41,462 bases of DNA from a virus. The DNA is taken from IMG/VR virus record IMGVR_UViG_3300008267_000892, positions 1-41,462 of that record. One strand, 5' to 3'. The notes beneath the pieces are model-generated. The model did no database searches and was not told where the DNA came from. It saw only the letters and a list, made by a program, of their open reading frames with translations. A program made the translations under genes and the position numbers. Positions within the stretch are counted from its first letter, which is position 1; every line of letters begins with the position of its first letter. Positions 22,773-31,022 of the stretch are shown here, piece by piece.

Positions 22773-23669
22773 ATGAATAAAGTTTATTGGTTTACAGGTC
22801 AGCCGGGTGCTGGAAAAACAGTTTTGTCTAATTTATTAAAAGAGTACTTAGAAAAACAAAGCACGCAAAAAGTTTTTCACATCGATGGTGATGAACTTAG
22901 AGCTCTTTTCAATAATACCAAATACGGTAGAGAGGGAAGAGAAGAAAACATCAAACGAGCTCAGGATATTGCTAAATTTATGTTTTATGGAGGACACAAT
23001 GTTATAGTTAGTTTAGTAGCTCCTTATAGGGAATTGCGTGAATCTTTTAAAGCTGCTTTAGGCGATAGTATAGTTGAATTATATGTACATACAACGGATG
23101 TACGTGGTAGAGAACATTTCCACACAACAGAATATGAAGCTCCACTTACCAACTTTATAGACGTTGATACAACAAACACTACACCTCAAAACTCTCTAAA
23201 ATATATTTTAGAAAAACTAGGACACTGGTCTAAAGTAAATCATGGTGGGTCACCAACAAATAATCCTGACAAAAAATATGCAGTATTTGTTGGTAGGTAT
23301 CAACCTTATCACTATGGTCATATAAAGTTAATTGAGCAGAAATTAAAAGAAGGAATACCGGCTTTAATAATGGTGCGTGATATTGAACCGGATGAAAAAA
23401 ATCCATTTACAACAGAACAAACACTACAGATGATAAAAAAGTATCATCAAGCTAAAGGTGATGATGTGCAAGTAATAGTAATTCCTGACATTGAATCTGT
23501 AAATTATGGAAGGGGTGTAGGGTATGAAATAAATGAATTTACACCACCAGATAACATTGGGTTTATTTCTGCTACAAAAATAAGAGAGTCTATTAAGAAT
23601 AATGACGATTCGTGGAAAGAAATGGTACACGAATCAATACAAGAAGATATAATTAGTTATTTAAAATAA
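22773..23669 (+). CDS. cysC: APS kinase fused to an HxGH-type nucleotidyltransferase
   Basis: Bifunctional enzyme of 298 residues. Residues 1-150 form an APS kinase domain: P-loop GQPGAGKT (9-16), HIDGDELR (36-43), NIKRAQDIAKFM, an APYRELR motif (83-89, family ISPYR) and YEAP (121-124). Residues 168-298 form a cytidylyltransferase-like fold domain with VGRYQPYHYGH (173-183), RDIEPDEKNPF and ISATKIRES (265-273). The first domain would make PAPS from APS. The second could make APS from ATP and sulfate, but its motif is closer to NadM-type adenylyltransferases than to classic ATP sulfurylase, so that step is inference. It lies between the sulfotransferase and a DUF2061 gene. Confidence 0.88.
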   Translation: MNKVYWFTGQPGAGKTVLSNLLKEYLEKQSTQKVFHIDGDELRALFNNTKYGREGREENIKRAQDIAKFMFYGGHNVIVSLVAPYRELRESFKAALGDSIVELYVHTTDVRGREHFHTTEYEAPLTNFIDVDTTNTTPQNSLKYILEKLGHWSKVNHGGSPTNNPDKKYAVFVGRYQPYHYGHIKLIEQKLKEGIPALIMVRDIEPDEKNPFTTEQTLQMIKKYHQAKGDDVQVIVIPDIESVNYGRGVGYEINEFTPPDNIGFISATKIRESIKNNDDSWKEMVHESIQEDIISYLK

Positions 23670-24100
23670 TGATTGAACAAAAAACATACCAAATAAGATA
23701 CAACACAGCTTCAAAGGATGATAGTGAAAGTTGGAGATTAATCTGTAATGGAGAAGAAACATTAGTTTCAGACATTGTTATCACATCCAAAACAAGAACA
23801 ACTAAAGATTTTATAAAGGATTTAGGAAATAAATACCACATCACTTGTGAGGGTGTTCTAGAAGTAAAAGATGGTGTAGCTTACATTAAAACAAAAAGAG
23901 AAGACAATCCAAATTTAAGACATCTATTAAAAACCATTACGTATAGACTAATAGCTACAGCAACAACAGTAATTACAGCCTATTGTTTAGGAGCATCTTG
24001 GGAAGTATACTCATTATTAGGAGCTGGTGAATTATTAATTAAACCATTTATTTATTTCTTACACGAAAAAGCATGGTTTAGAATACCTTTTAACAAATGA
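23669..24100 (+). CDS. Phage N-terminal domain fused to a DUF2061-type membrane domain
   Basis: The 143-residue product has a soluble N-terminal part (TYQIRYNTASKDDSESWRLI through HITCEGVLEVKDGVAYIK, about 5-72). I recall similar stretches in small T4-like marine phage proteins. From about 82 it has RHLLKTITYRLIATATTVIT and LGAGELLIKPFIYFLHEKAW, the pattern of the DUF2061 membrane domain with two helices. As I recall, DUF2061 occurs near or fused to sulfate-activation genes in bacteria, which would fit the neighbouring APS kinase. Start overlaps the upstream stop (TAATG), and the end overlaps the next gene (ATGA). Function unknown; a membrane partner for sulfation is an inference. Confidence 0.7.
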   Translation: MIEQKTYQIRYNTASKDDSESWRLICNGEETLVSDIVITSKTRTTKDFIKDLGNKYHITCEGVLEVKDGVAYIKTKREDNPNLRHLLKTITYRLIATATTVITAYCLGASWEVYSLLGAGELLIKPFIYFLHEKAWFRIPFNK

Positions 24101-25158
24101 GAGCAAAAATAAATTTCACAACAGATCAACCCTTCAAAATAGGATCTCCATCTATAACATTACTACCAGACACAGAAGAAGAACTAAACAACCCAGTAGT
24201 AGTAGATTATATCGATGAACAAACAGGAGAACTGGTTGATACCAAAATAATAAACCTAAACAACATTCCTGTTATCGGACCCCGACAGTATTATACAAAG
24301 TGGAAATTACAATTCAAAGACTTACAGAATAACATAATACATACCCATGTTTTGAATTTAGAAAATAAAGTGGTTTTTATTAAAATGGATGCTAGAGCTT
24401 TGGGTGATAATTTAGCTTGGATTGATTATGTAGAGCAATTTAGAATAAAACACAATTGTAGAGTTATTTGCTCCACTTTTTGGAACGACTTATTCACTAA
24501 CACCTACCCAGAAATAATGTTTGTTGCGCCAAATACCAAAATACATAACGTGTATGCTCAATATTACATTGGAACTTCAAATATTATTAATCCTGTGTAT
24601 CAACCGAGTTTATATTTAAACAATCCTCTACAAAAAATAGCATCGGATATTTTAGGACTAGAATATAAAGAAGCAAAACCAAGAATCAATTATCCATTAA
24701 TTTCACGTAAAAAGAAAGTTTGCATTAGTGAATATGCTTCGCTTAAAGTAAAAGAATGGAATGTTGTGGGTGGTTGGCAAGCTATAGTTGATTTATTCAA
24801 TTCATATGGATATGAGGTAGTAGTAATTAGTAAAGAACCATCTTATTTAAAGAATGTTATAAATAAATCGGGAGATTATCCGTTAGAAGACAGAATCAAA
24901 GATTTAGCAGAATCTGAATTTTTTATTGGAAATTCATCTGGGTTATCTTGGTTGGCTTGGGGGTGTGGAGCACATATTATATTAATTAGTGATTTTACTC
25001 CTCCTTACCATGAACCAACACAAAACTTCACTAGAATATATAATAAAGAATATCCAAGGGATATTATAAAATATGAAGAAGTACTACACCCAGCACCTAA
25101 AGAATATGTATTACAAACAATAGAAGAAAAAATAAAAGAATATGTTTACACTACCTGA
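24097..25158 (+). CDS. Autotransporter-type O-heptosyltransferase homologue (TibC/AAH family, GT9-like)
   Basis: Predicted glycosyltransferase. The 353 residues have a small N-terminal beta domain (1-90). The family core follows: VFIKMDARALGDNLAWIDYV (93-112, catalytic-type Asp D104), EQFRIKHNCRVICSTFWNDL (113-132), HNVYAQYYIG, ASDILGLEYKEAKPRI and the donor-site region GNSSGLSWLAWGCGAH (278-293). Bacterial relatives add heptose to serines of repeat-rich autotransporter adhesins (TibA, AIDA-I). As I recall, those enzymes carry a C-terminal cysteine cluster binding iron. None is visible here after C290. Neighbours are two giant repeat fibres and a sulfation module, so the fibre is the likely acceptor by analogy. 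The sugar donor is unknown. Confidence 0.82.
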   Translation: MRAKINFTTDQPFKIGSPSITLLPDTEEELNNPVVVDYIDEQTGELVDTKIINLNNIPVIGPRQYYTKWKLQFKDLQNNIIHTHVLNLENKVVFIKMDARALGDNLAWIDYVEQFRIKHNCRVICSTFWNDLFTNTYPEIMFVAPNTKIHNVYAQYYIGTSNIINPVYQPSLYLNNPLQKIASDILGLEYKEAKPRINYPLISRKKKVCISEYASLKVKEWNVVGGWQAIVDLFNSYGYEVVVISKEPSYLKNVINKSGDYPLEDRIKDLAESEFFIGNSSGLSWLAWGCGAHIILISDFTPPYHEPTQNFTRIYNKEYPRDIIKYEEVLHPAPKEYVLQTIEEKIKEYVYTT

Positions 25159-25318
25159 ACTACAAATCCTCAGAGCAGCTTTAGATCATATTACCATTAA
25201 GGGGGCTGATTCAAAGTTTTTAACTCAATTACAATTGAAAATAGAACAAAAAATAAAAGAATTATCTGAACCTCGAGTAAAAGAAACAGGAGATGATTTG
25301 TTTGTAAAAGAACAATAA
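25142..25318 (+). CDS. Small conserved phage protein, 58 residues
   Basis: A 58-residue gene overlapping the glycosyltransferase end by 17 bases. It reads MFTLPELQILRAALDHITI, then KGADSKFLTQLQLKIEQKI. A pattern of this type (LxxxELxxLRxALDxITIKGxDAKFVAxLQxKIE) is familiar from short genes of T4-like marine phages. Helical and without membrane segments. Function unknown. It closes the modification gene run; a non-coding leader for the second giant fibre follows. Confidence 0.7.
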   Translation: MFTLPELQILRAALDHITIKGADSKFLTQLQLKIEQKIKELSEPRVKETGDDLFVKEQ

Positions 25319-25442
25319 AAACTTTGATTCTTTTTAAAATTTTATTATATTTATTACAAATAATATTGTTGGCCGAAAGGAAGTAGGCATATACACGGCA
25401 TAAGTGTATGTATCTAACCATAATATAAAAATTAAAAATAAT
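25319..25442 (+). promoter_or_regulatory. Leader of the second giant fibre gene
   Basis: A 124-base gap. It has the near-match octamer TATTTATT at 25348-25355, a G-rich stretch GGCCGAAAGGAAGTAGG around 25372, a short hairpin ATACAC/GTGTAT (25391-25409) and an A-rich end before the ATG at 25443. Promoter and structured leader are inferred. Confidence 0.4.
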
Positions 25443-28400
25443 ATGCCAAGTTGGAAAAAAGTCATCACATCAGGTAGTGATGCTACTTTAAACTCATTAA
25501 CCGTATCAAACGGAATTACAGGTTCTTTATTTGGAACCTCATCATATGCTTTAACAGCTTCATTCCTATTAGGAACTATTGAATCAGCATCATATGCTTT
25601 AACCGCTTCGTATGTTCTGAATGGAGGTGGAGGAAGTACAGATACTGGATCTTTACTTACAACAGCATCTGCAAATTTAAACACAATTACTTTTACCAAA
25701 GGAGATGGTAGTACATTCCCTATTACAGTAGATACAGGTAGTGGAGGAGGAAGTGGAGCTGGATTTCCATACACTGGAAGCGCAGAAATAACTGGTAGTT
25801 TAGTAGTAACAGGATCTATCCTATCAACAGATGGGTTTACTGGTTCTTTATTCGGTACTGCTTCTTACGCAAACCAAGCTACAACAGCCAGCTATGTATT
25901 GCAAGCTGTATCATCGTCTTTTACAACTACAGCATCCTTTGCCGAAACTGCTAGCTACATAGCAACAGCTTCATATGCAAACCAAGCATTAAGTAGTTCA
26001 TACGCCACAACAGCCTCCTACTCTTTTACAGCATTAAGTAGCTCCTATACTGCTACTTCCAGCATATCTGAAACCTCATTAAATACCTCAGACGTTTTAA
26101 TCTATGTTAAAAATGTCACTGGTGCTACTATACCAAAAGGTAAAGTAGTAAGAATATCAGGAGCCACAGGAGATAATGCCTTAATAAGTACTGCATCTTA
26201 TGAAGCAGACAACAACTCAGCCAATACATTAGGTATATTAAAAGAAACTATTGCAGATCAAGCATTTGGTTATGCAATGACAGAAGGAAAATTACTAGGC
26301 ATTGACACAGACTTATTTACTGCAGGTCAACTTTTGTATTTAGGTCCAACTGGTTCTATTATAGGCTACACCCCTCAACCACCATTACACTCTGTTCGCT
26401 TAGGTCAAGCACTTCGTATACAGCAAAATAATGGATCTATGTACGTCCGTATAGATAACGGATATGAATTAGATGAATTACATAATGTACTTATAATATC
26501 TGGTTCTGATGGTGATTTAATTGTAGCAAGTGGTAGTAATGGAAACGGTAAAAAACTATATATAAACACCAAACAACTTACTGGTTCTTATGGTTTAACT
26601 GGAAGTTTAAATATAATTAACGGAGGTGTAACGGGTTCTTTATTTGGAACTGCATCTAATGCAACAACTGCTTCTTATGCATTAAATGCTATAAGTAGTT
26701 CTTACGCTGCGACTGCGTCTTATCTTAATACATTAAACCAAAACGCAACAATATCTGGGTCGTTAACTATCACAAATGATTTAATTGTATTGGGTTCATC
26801 ATCAATACAGTACGTTACATCATCCCAACTAGATATTTCAACAAATATCATATCTGTTAATACAATCAACCCAGGAGCTAGATTTGGTGGATTGGCAGTT
26901 ATAGATTCAGGATCTTCACCTCAAACATCTGGTTCATTGTTATTTGATTCTTTAAATAATCAATGGATATTTGTACATCAAAATTTAGGGACATCTGTTA
27001 CAAGCTCTGTGTTGATAATGGGGCCACAAACTTTTGATAATGTGGGTGGAGAAACAACAATAACTACAAATAGATTAACAAAAGGAACTGGAGGAGATTT
27101 AGGAGAACACATTGGTGATTCTAATATTACAGATACAGGAACTTTAGTTAGTATCAATAGTAATACACAAGTAACCGGTTCTTTAAATGTATCTGCAGGT
27201 ATAACTGGATCTTTACTTGGTACATCTTCATACGCAACCCAAGCATTAAGTAGTTCATTCGCATCAACTGCTTCATATGTTCTAAACGCTATAAGCAGCT
27301 CGTTCGCATCAACTTCCTCATTTGTTAATCCACTCAATCAAAATGTAATTGTCACTGGATCCTTAACAATATCCGGCTCAGCAACAGGAAGTATATTTTC
27401 AGTTTCTGCTTCATATCTTGATTTTGATTTTGATAGTTTCCTATTTTCAGGAAGTACAGTATTCCAATCAGCTTTAGATGCTACTCAAGCCGTTTCTACA
27501 TTTGGAACAGCAAGTATCACTTTTGGTAATATTACTGGTAGCTTTACTGGTTCATTATCAGGTAGTTTGTTTGGTACAAGTTCATGGGCTACAAATGCCT
27601 CAGCATCAATAAGTGCTTCAAGAGCAATATCTGCTTCAAGAGCAGATTCATCATCTTTTGCTTTTACAGCATCCTTTGTTAATCCATTAATACAAACAGT
27701 ATTGATAACGGGTTCAGCTTTATTGACTGGATCTATGACTTTGACTGGTAGACAAACACTAACTGGATCCTTCTCAGTACTTAATTCAGAATCAGTACAA
27801 TACATAAACCAAGGATTAACTCATCCTGCTACAACTGGTTCAAGAATTTTCCAAACAACTATTGCTCCAGTATTCACAAACAACTCACCAAATCAAACTT
27901 CAACTGCATTAAGGTTGTTACCAACTTTCACTGGATCTTTTAGTGGATCTAATACACAAAATTTAATAGTAGATTTTGGAGCATCAAATGTTGGTAGTCA
28001 ATTCACAGTAAACGATGTAACATCAGGATCAATTTACATGGTAAATGATGTTTCTGGTTTACCAATAATTGAAGCAACTTCAAATTGGGATGTTAACATA
28101 TACGATTATCCGAACGTTGTTTTGAAAAAAACAGGTAGTTTAGTAAACGTATCGGGATCATTAAACATAAGACCAGGTGGTATTAATAATGCCCAAACAA
28201 CATCTTCTTTAACATTTACTGTACCAACCGGATCATCTACACAAAATTACAATGTAGGTATTACAAAATATAGAAGTTTTAGTTACTTAACCACAACCAG
28301 ACCTATATACCAAGATAACTACATACTTTTAGGATATGACTCATCAGGCACTGACCCCGAATTAACAGTATTAACAGATCCATCTGCAGGTAGAGTTCAA

Positions 28401-28634
28401 TGTCATGTATTTAGTTCAACAGCAGCAACAACTGTTACCAGTGATGTTAATGTAGCTTCAGGTATAGTAGATATATATCCAACAGGAATGGGATCTGACA
28501 TGAGATTAGATATTACCATAAGCGCTGGATCTGATGCAAACTATCCATTCTATAGAATTACCATGTTTAGAAGTAATACAACTTATGGTGGAAACATTAG
28601 TGTACTAGTTGAAAGATTCTTTGTAAATCAATAA
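25443..28634 (+). CDS. Giant repeat-rich tail fibre/adhesin 2
   Basis: A 1063-residue fibre starting MPSWKKVITSGSDATLNSL, a close relative of the first giant fibre's N-terminus. The ATG at 25443 is preferred over an upstream in-frame GTG at 25404. The body repeats ITGSLFGTSSYALTAS-like and ALSSSYATTASYSF-like units, including a shared ITGSLTI-(20-30)-SSQLDIS-ISVNT block that also occurs in fibre 1. No SHAEG roll is present. The C-terminal 150 residues (after about 910) are non-repetitive, with TKYRSFSYLTTTRPIY, and may be the tip. Like fibre 1 it is Ser/Thr/Ala-rich, so it is another possible acceptor for the neighbouring glycosyl- and sulfotransferase. Confidence 0.88.
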   Translation: MPSWKKVITSGSDATLNSLTVSNGITGSLFGTSSYALTASFLLGTIESASYALTASYVLNGGGGSTDTGSLLTTASANLNTITFTKGDGSTFPITVDTGSGGGSGAGFPYTGSAEITGSLVVTGSILSTDGFTGSLFGTASYANQATTASYVLQAVSSSFTTTASFAETASYIATASYANQALSSSYATTASYSFTALSSSYTATSSISETSLNTSDVLIYVKNVTGATIPKGKVVRISGATGDNALISTASYEADNNSANTLGILKETIADQAFGYAMTEGKLLGIDTDLFTAGQLLYLGPTGSIIGYTPQPPLHSVRLGQALRIQQNNGSMYVRIDNGYELDELHNVLIISGSDGDLIVASGSNGNGKKLYINTKQLTGSYGLTGSLNIINGGVTGSLFGTASNATTASYALNAISSSYAATASYLNTLNQNATISGSLTITNDLIVLGSSSIQYVTSSQLDISTNIISVNTINPGARFGGLAVIDSGSSPQTSGSLLFDSLNNQWIFVHQNLGTSVTSSVLIMGPQTFDNVGGETTITTNRLTKGTGGDLGEHIGDSNITDTGTLVSINSNTQVTGSLNVSAGITGSLLGTSSYATQALSSSFASTASYVLNAISSSFASTSSFVNPLNQNVIVTGSLTISGSATGSIFSVSASYLDFDFDSFLFSGSTVFQSALDATQAVSTFGTASITFGNITGSFTGSLSGSLFGTSSWATNASASISASRAISASRADSSSFAFTASFVNPLIQTVLITGSALLTGSMTLTGRQTLTGSFSVLNSESVQYINQGLTHPATTGSRIFQTTIAPVFTNNSPNQTSTALRLLPTFTGSFSGSNTQNLIVDFGASNVGSQFTVNDVTSGSIYMVNDVSGLPIIEATSNWDVNIYDYPNVVLKKTGSLVNVSGSLNIRPGGINNAQTTSSLTFTVPTGSSTQNYNVGITKYRSFSYLTTTRPIYQDNYILLGYDSSGTDPELTVLTDPSAGRVQCHVFSSTAATTVTSDVNVASGIVDIYPTGMGSDMRLDITISAGSDANYPFYRITMFRSNTTYGGNISVLVERFFVNQ

Positions 28635-28644
28635 TAAATTTATT

Positions 28645-28851
28645 ATGTTGTATATAACATCAATTAGAATAAATAAAACAGAGACAGTAGAGGAATATAC
28701 AAAAACATATTCACTCACTGATACTCATTTGGTAGAAGCAGATAATGAAGATGCTGTTAAAGATAAAATTACACTATATTATCAAAATCAACAAACAGAA
28801 TCTACAGCATACGATATTACTTTCATCAGTATACATAACACTATTGTTTAA
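28645..28851 (+). CDS. Small protein between fibre 2 and the adhesin array
   Basis: A 68-residue product (TSIRINKTETVEEYTKTYSL, then DAVKDKITLYYQNQQTES). Predicted mixed alpha/beta, with no signal or membrane segment. Starts 10 bases after the fibre stop and ends eight bases before the first adhesin paralogue. Related short proteins with a VEADNEDAVKDKI-type segment are common phage hypotheticals. Function unknown. Confidence 0.65.
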   Translation: MLYITSIRINKTETVEEYTKTYSLTDTHLVEADNEDAVKDKITLYYQNQQTESTAYDITFISIHNTIV

Positions 28852-28859
28852 AGTATTTT

Positions 28860-29630
28860 ATGGCTATTTATAAAAATTCACCACCAGACACACATAACTT
28901 TATTCAAGCAACAGGAATAACAGATAGAACCCAAATTACAGCGGTATCTACTCTTGTTGCTGATTTAAAGTATGCGGGTATATGGAATAAAATGAAAGCT
29001 ATATATCCTATAGTGGGAGGCACTGCTGCTGCTCATAAATTCAACTTAAAAGATCCTCGTGATTTAGATATAGCTTATAGATTAACTTTCACAGCAGGTT
29101 GGGTACACTCAAGTACAGGAATGTTGCCTAATGGTAGTAGTGATTATGCTAACACTTTTTTAAATTCAAATTCAGTTTTATCATTAAATGATGCTCATGT
29201 ATCATTTTATTCACGCACAAATAGTGACTCAGGTTGTGACATAGGATTATTTGATTCAATGGCTAACAGTGCTACGCAAATATTTCCAAAATCATCAAAC
29301 ACGCGTTACGTAAGAATGTTTTCCTCATTTACAAGTGTTTCGACAACTGAAAATACTGCTGCTTTTTATTTGAATAGTAGATTGTCAAGTACTCAAATGG
29401 TCGGTTATCGAAATGGTAGTGTTTTACAAACAGTTAATCAAAATAGTATCTCAAAGATAAATGCAAATTTTTCAATAGGAGTAAGAACAGTAGTTGGGGG
29501 TACATTTGATAATTATTCAAATAGACAATGTGCCTTCGCCTCAATCGGAGATGGTTTAACAGATACTGAAGCAGCAAACTTCTACACAGCAGTACAAAAA
29601 TTTCAAACAACTTTAGGACGTCAAGTGTAA
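28860..29630 (+). CDS. Adhesin-like paralogue 1 (intact reference copy)
   Basis: The 256-residue product is the most complete of four related genes. Shared blocks are an N-terminal FIQATGITDRTQITAVSTLV, LKYAGIWNKMKAIYPIVGGT, TFTAGWVHSSTGMLPNGSSD, and a nearly invariant end CAFASIGDGLTDTEAANFY then FQTTLGRQV. The middle (about 110-220) varies and resembles a beta-sandwich lectin-like domain. I recall this family in Bacteroidetes phages in the fibre region, likely receptor-binding or tip proteins. It is directly followed by the next paralogue (two bases). Confidence 0.75.
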   Translation: MAIYKNSPPDTHNFIQATGITDRTQITAVSTLVADLKYAGIWNKMKAIYPIVGGTAAAHKFNLKDPRDLDIAYRLTFTAGWVHSSTGMLPNGSSDYANTFLNSNSVLSLNDAHVSFYSRTNSDSGCDIGLFDSMANSATQIFPKSSNTRYVRMFSSFTSVSTTENTAAFYLNSRLSSTQMVGYRNGSVLQTVNQNSISKINANFSIGVRTVVGGTFDNYSNRQCAFASIGDGLTDTEAANFYTAVQKFQTTLGRQV

Positions 29631-29631
29631 T

Positions 29632-30286
29632 ATGGGAGGTTTATTTCAAAATAGTACATTCACAACAACACCACAAGTATTCTACAACACAATACCAGAT
29701 GTAGATGCTCAAGCATTCATTACAGCAGCCAATATTACAAATGGAATACAAAAAATTGCTATATATAGACTGGTAACTGATTTAAAAGGATATGGTATAT
29801 GGACTAAAATGAAAGCTTTGTATCCGGTTGTAGGTGGAACTGCTGCAAGTCATGCTGTGAATTTAAAAATACCTGGAACTTATAATTTAACTTTTACAGC
29901 AGGATGGGTACACTCAAGTACAGGAATGTTGCCTAATGGGACTAGTGATTACGCAGATACTAGTTTAATACCATCGACTGCATTATCATTAAATAATGTA
30001 CACATATCTGTATATATTAATGTTAATACTGCAATAAACGGTCCGGCAATAAGTTCAGAAGACGCATCAACATATAATAATGGATTATATATATGGCCAA
30101 GAATCGCAACTGTCACTTGCTTTAAACACAAGTTCAATTTATTTAGCCAAATCCAGAAACAATGCAACGTACGGTAATTTTCGTACAGCCTTTGCCTCAA
30201 TCGGAGACGGCTTAACAGACACCGAAGCAGCAAACTTCTATATAGCAGTACAACGCTATCAAATAACATTAAATAGACAAGTTTAA
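29632..30286 (+). pseudogene. Adhesin-like paralogue 2, frameshifted and internally deleted
   Basis: The first part (29632 to about 30110) matches paralogue 1 in frame 1: DAQAFITAANITNGIQKIA, ALYPVVGGTAASHAVNLK, GWVHSSTGMLPNGTSDYAD. The conserved end FASIGDGLTDTEAANFYIAV is in frame 2 and stops at 30286. The break lies between about 30096 and 30125. Around 40 residues of the variable domain present in paralogue 1 are also absent. A deletion whose length is not a multiple of three explains both. Read without correction, frame 1 gives a 181-residue protein ending at 30177. Decay, phase variation or an assembly fault are all possible. Confidence 0.75.
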
Positions 30287-30288
30287 CA

Positions 30289-30990
30289 ATGGGACTAATA
30301 CTAAGCAAATTATCAGGAGCAAGAGGTTATTTAAACTATGGAAGAGGTATCGATAGTGATGCACAAGCATTTCTTACTGCTGCTAGTATTACAAACATAG
30401 TTCAACAAAAAGCAGTTAATGATTTAGTAATAGCTTTAAAAGGTTATAGTATATGGAATAAAATGAAAGCTGGTATGTTACCTAATGGAACAAGTGATTA
30501 TGCAAATACTAGTTTAAATTCACTAACAAATCTAACGAGTACTAGTAATCATTTGTCTTTTTATTCACGTTCTACAAGCGTTGGACTTGAGTGTGAAATT
30601 GGTAACGCTGATACTGTGACTCAAAAGTTTTTTCAATTAAGAGCTGCTAGTAATTTTGCAAGCGGCGGAGCTGGAACCGCTGTTAATTTTACCACAACTT
30701 TAGACGCTAAAGGTTTTTGGATAGGTTCAAAAAGAGCAGATAATGATAGGGAAGTTTACTTAAATGGAATAAGCCAATCTACAATAACAACGAATGATAC
30801 AACAGTATTATTTAATGGTAATGTATATATAAGTGCAAGAAATCAAGCTTCATCAAGTCCGCCAACAGCTTTATATTCAACAAAACAATGTGCCTTCGCC
30901 TCAATCGGAGATGGCTTAACAGACACTGAAGCAGCAAACTTCTATACAGCAGTACAAGCATTCCAAACAGCACTTGGTCGTCAAGTGTAA
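30289..30990 (+). CDS. Adhesin-like paralogue 3 with in-frame internal deletion
   Basis: The 233-residue product shares the start (DAQAFLTAASITNIVQQKA), the KGYSIWNKMKA block and the invariant end CAFASIGDGLTDTEAANFY through LGRQV. However, KMKA is joined directly to GMLPNGTSDYAN. The block of about 39 residues between them in paralogues 1, 2 and 4 (IYPIVGG through GWVHSST) is gone without breaking the frame. The variable middle domain is full length and differs from the other copies. Likely expressed; whether it still folds is uncertain. Confidence 0.72.
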   Translation: MGLILSKLSGARGYLNYGRGIDSDAQAFLTAASITNIVQQKAVNDLVIALKGYSIWNKMKAGMLPNGTSDYANTSLNSLTNLTSTSNHLSFYSRSTSVGLECEIGNADTVTQKFFQLRAASNFASGGAGTAVNFTTTLDAKGFWIGSKRADNDREVYLNGISQSTITTNDTTVLFNGNVYISARNQASSSPPTALYSTKQCAFASIGDGLTDTEAANFYTAVQAFQTALGRQV

Positions 30991-31022
30991 AATTTATATA
31001 TTAAAAAAATAAAAAACACAAT

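Noticed and set aside
25404-25442. GTG at 25404 as start of the second fibre
   Set aside because: The ATG at 25443 gives MPSWKK, matching the N-terminus of the first fibre; the upstream codons are leader-like.
28865-28872. TATTTATA inside the first codons of adhesin paralogue 1
   Set aside because: Lies within coding sequence after the ATG and is likely chance in AT-rich DNA.
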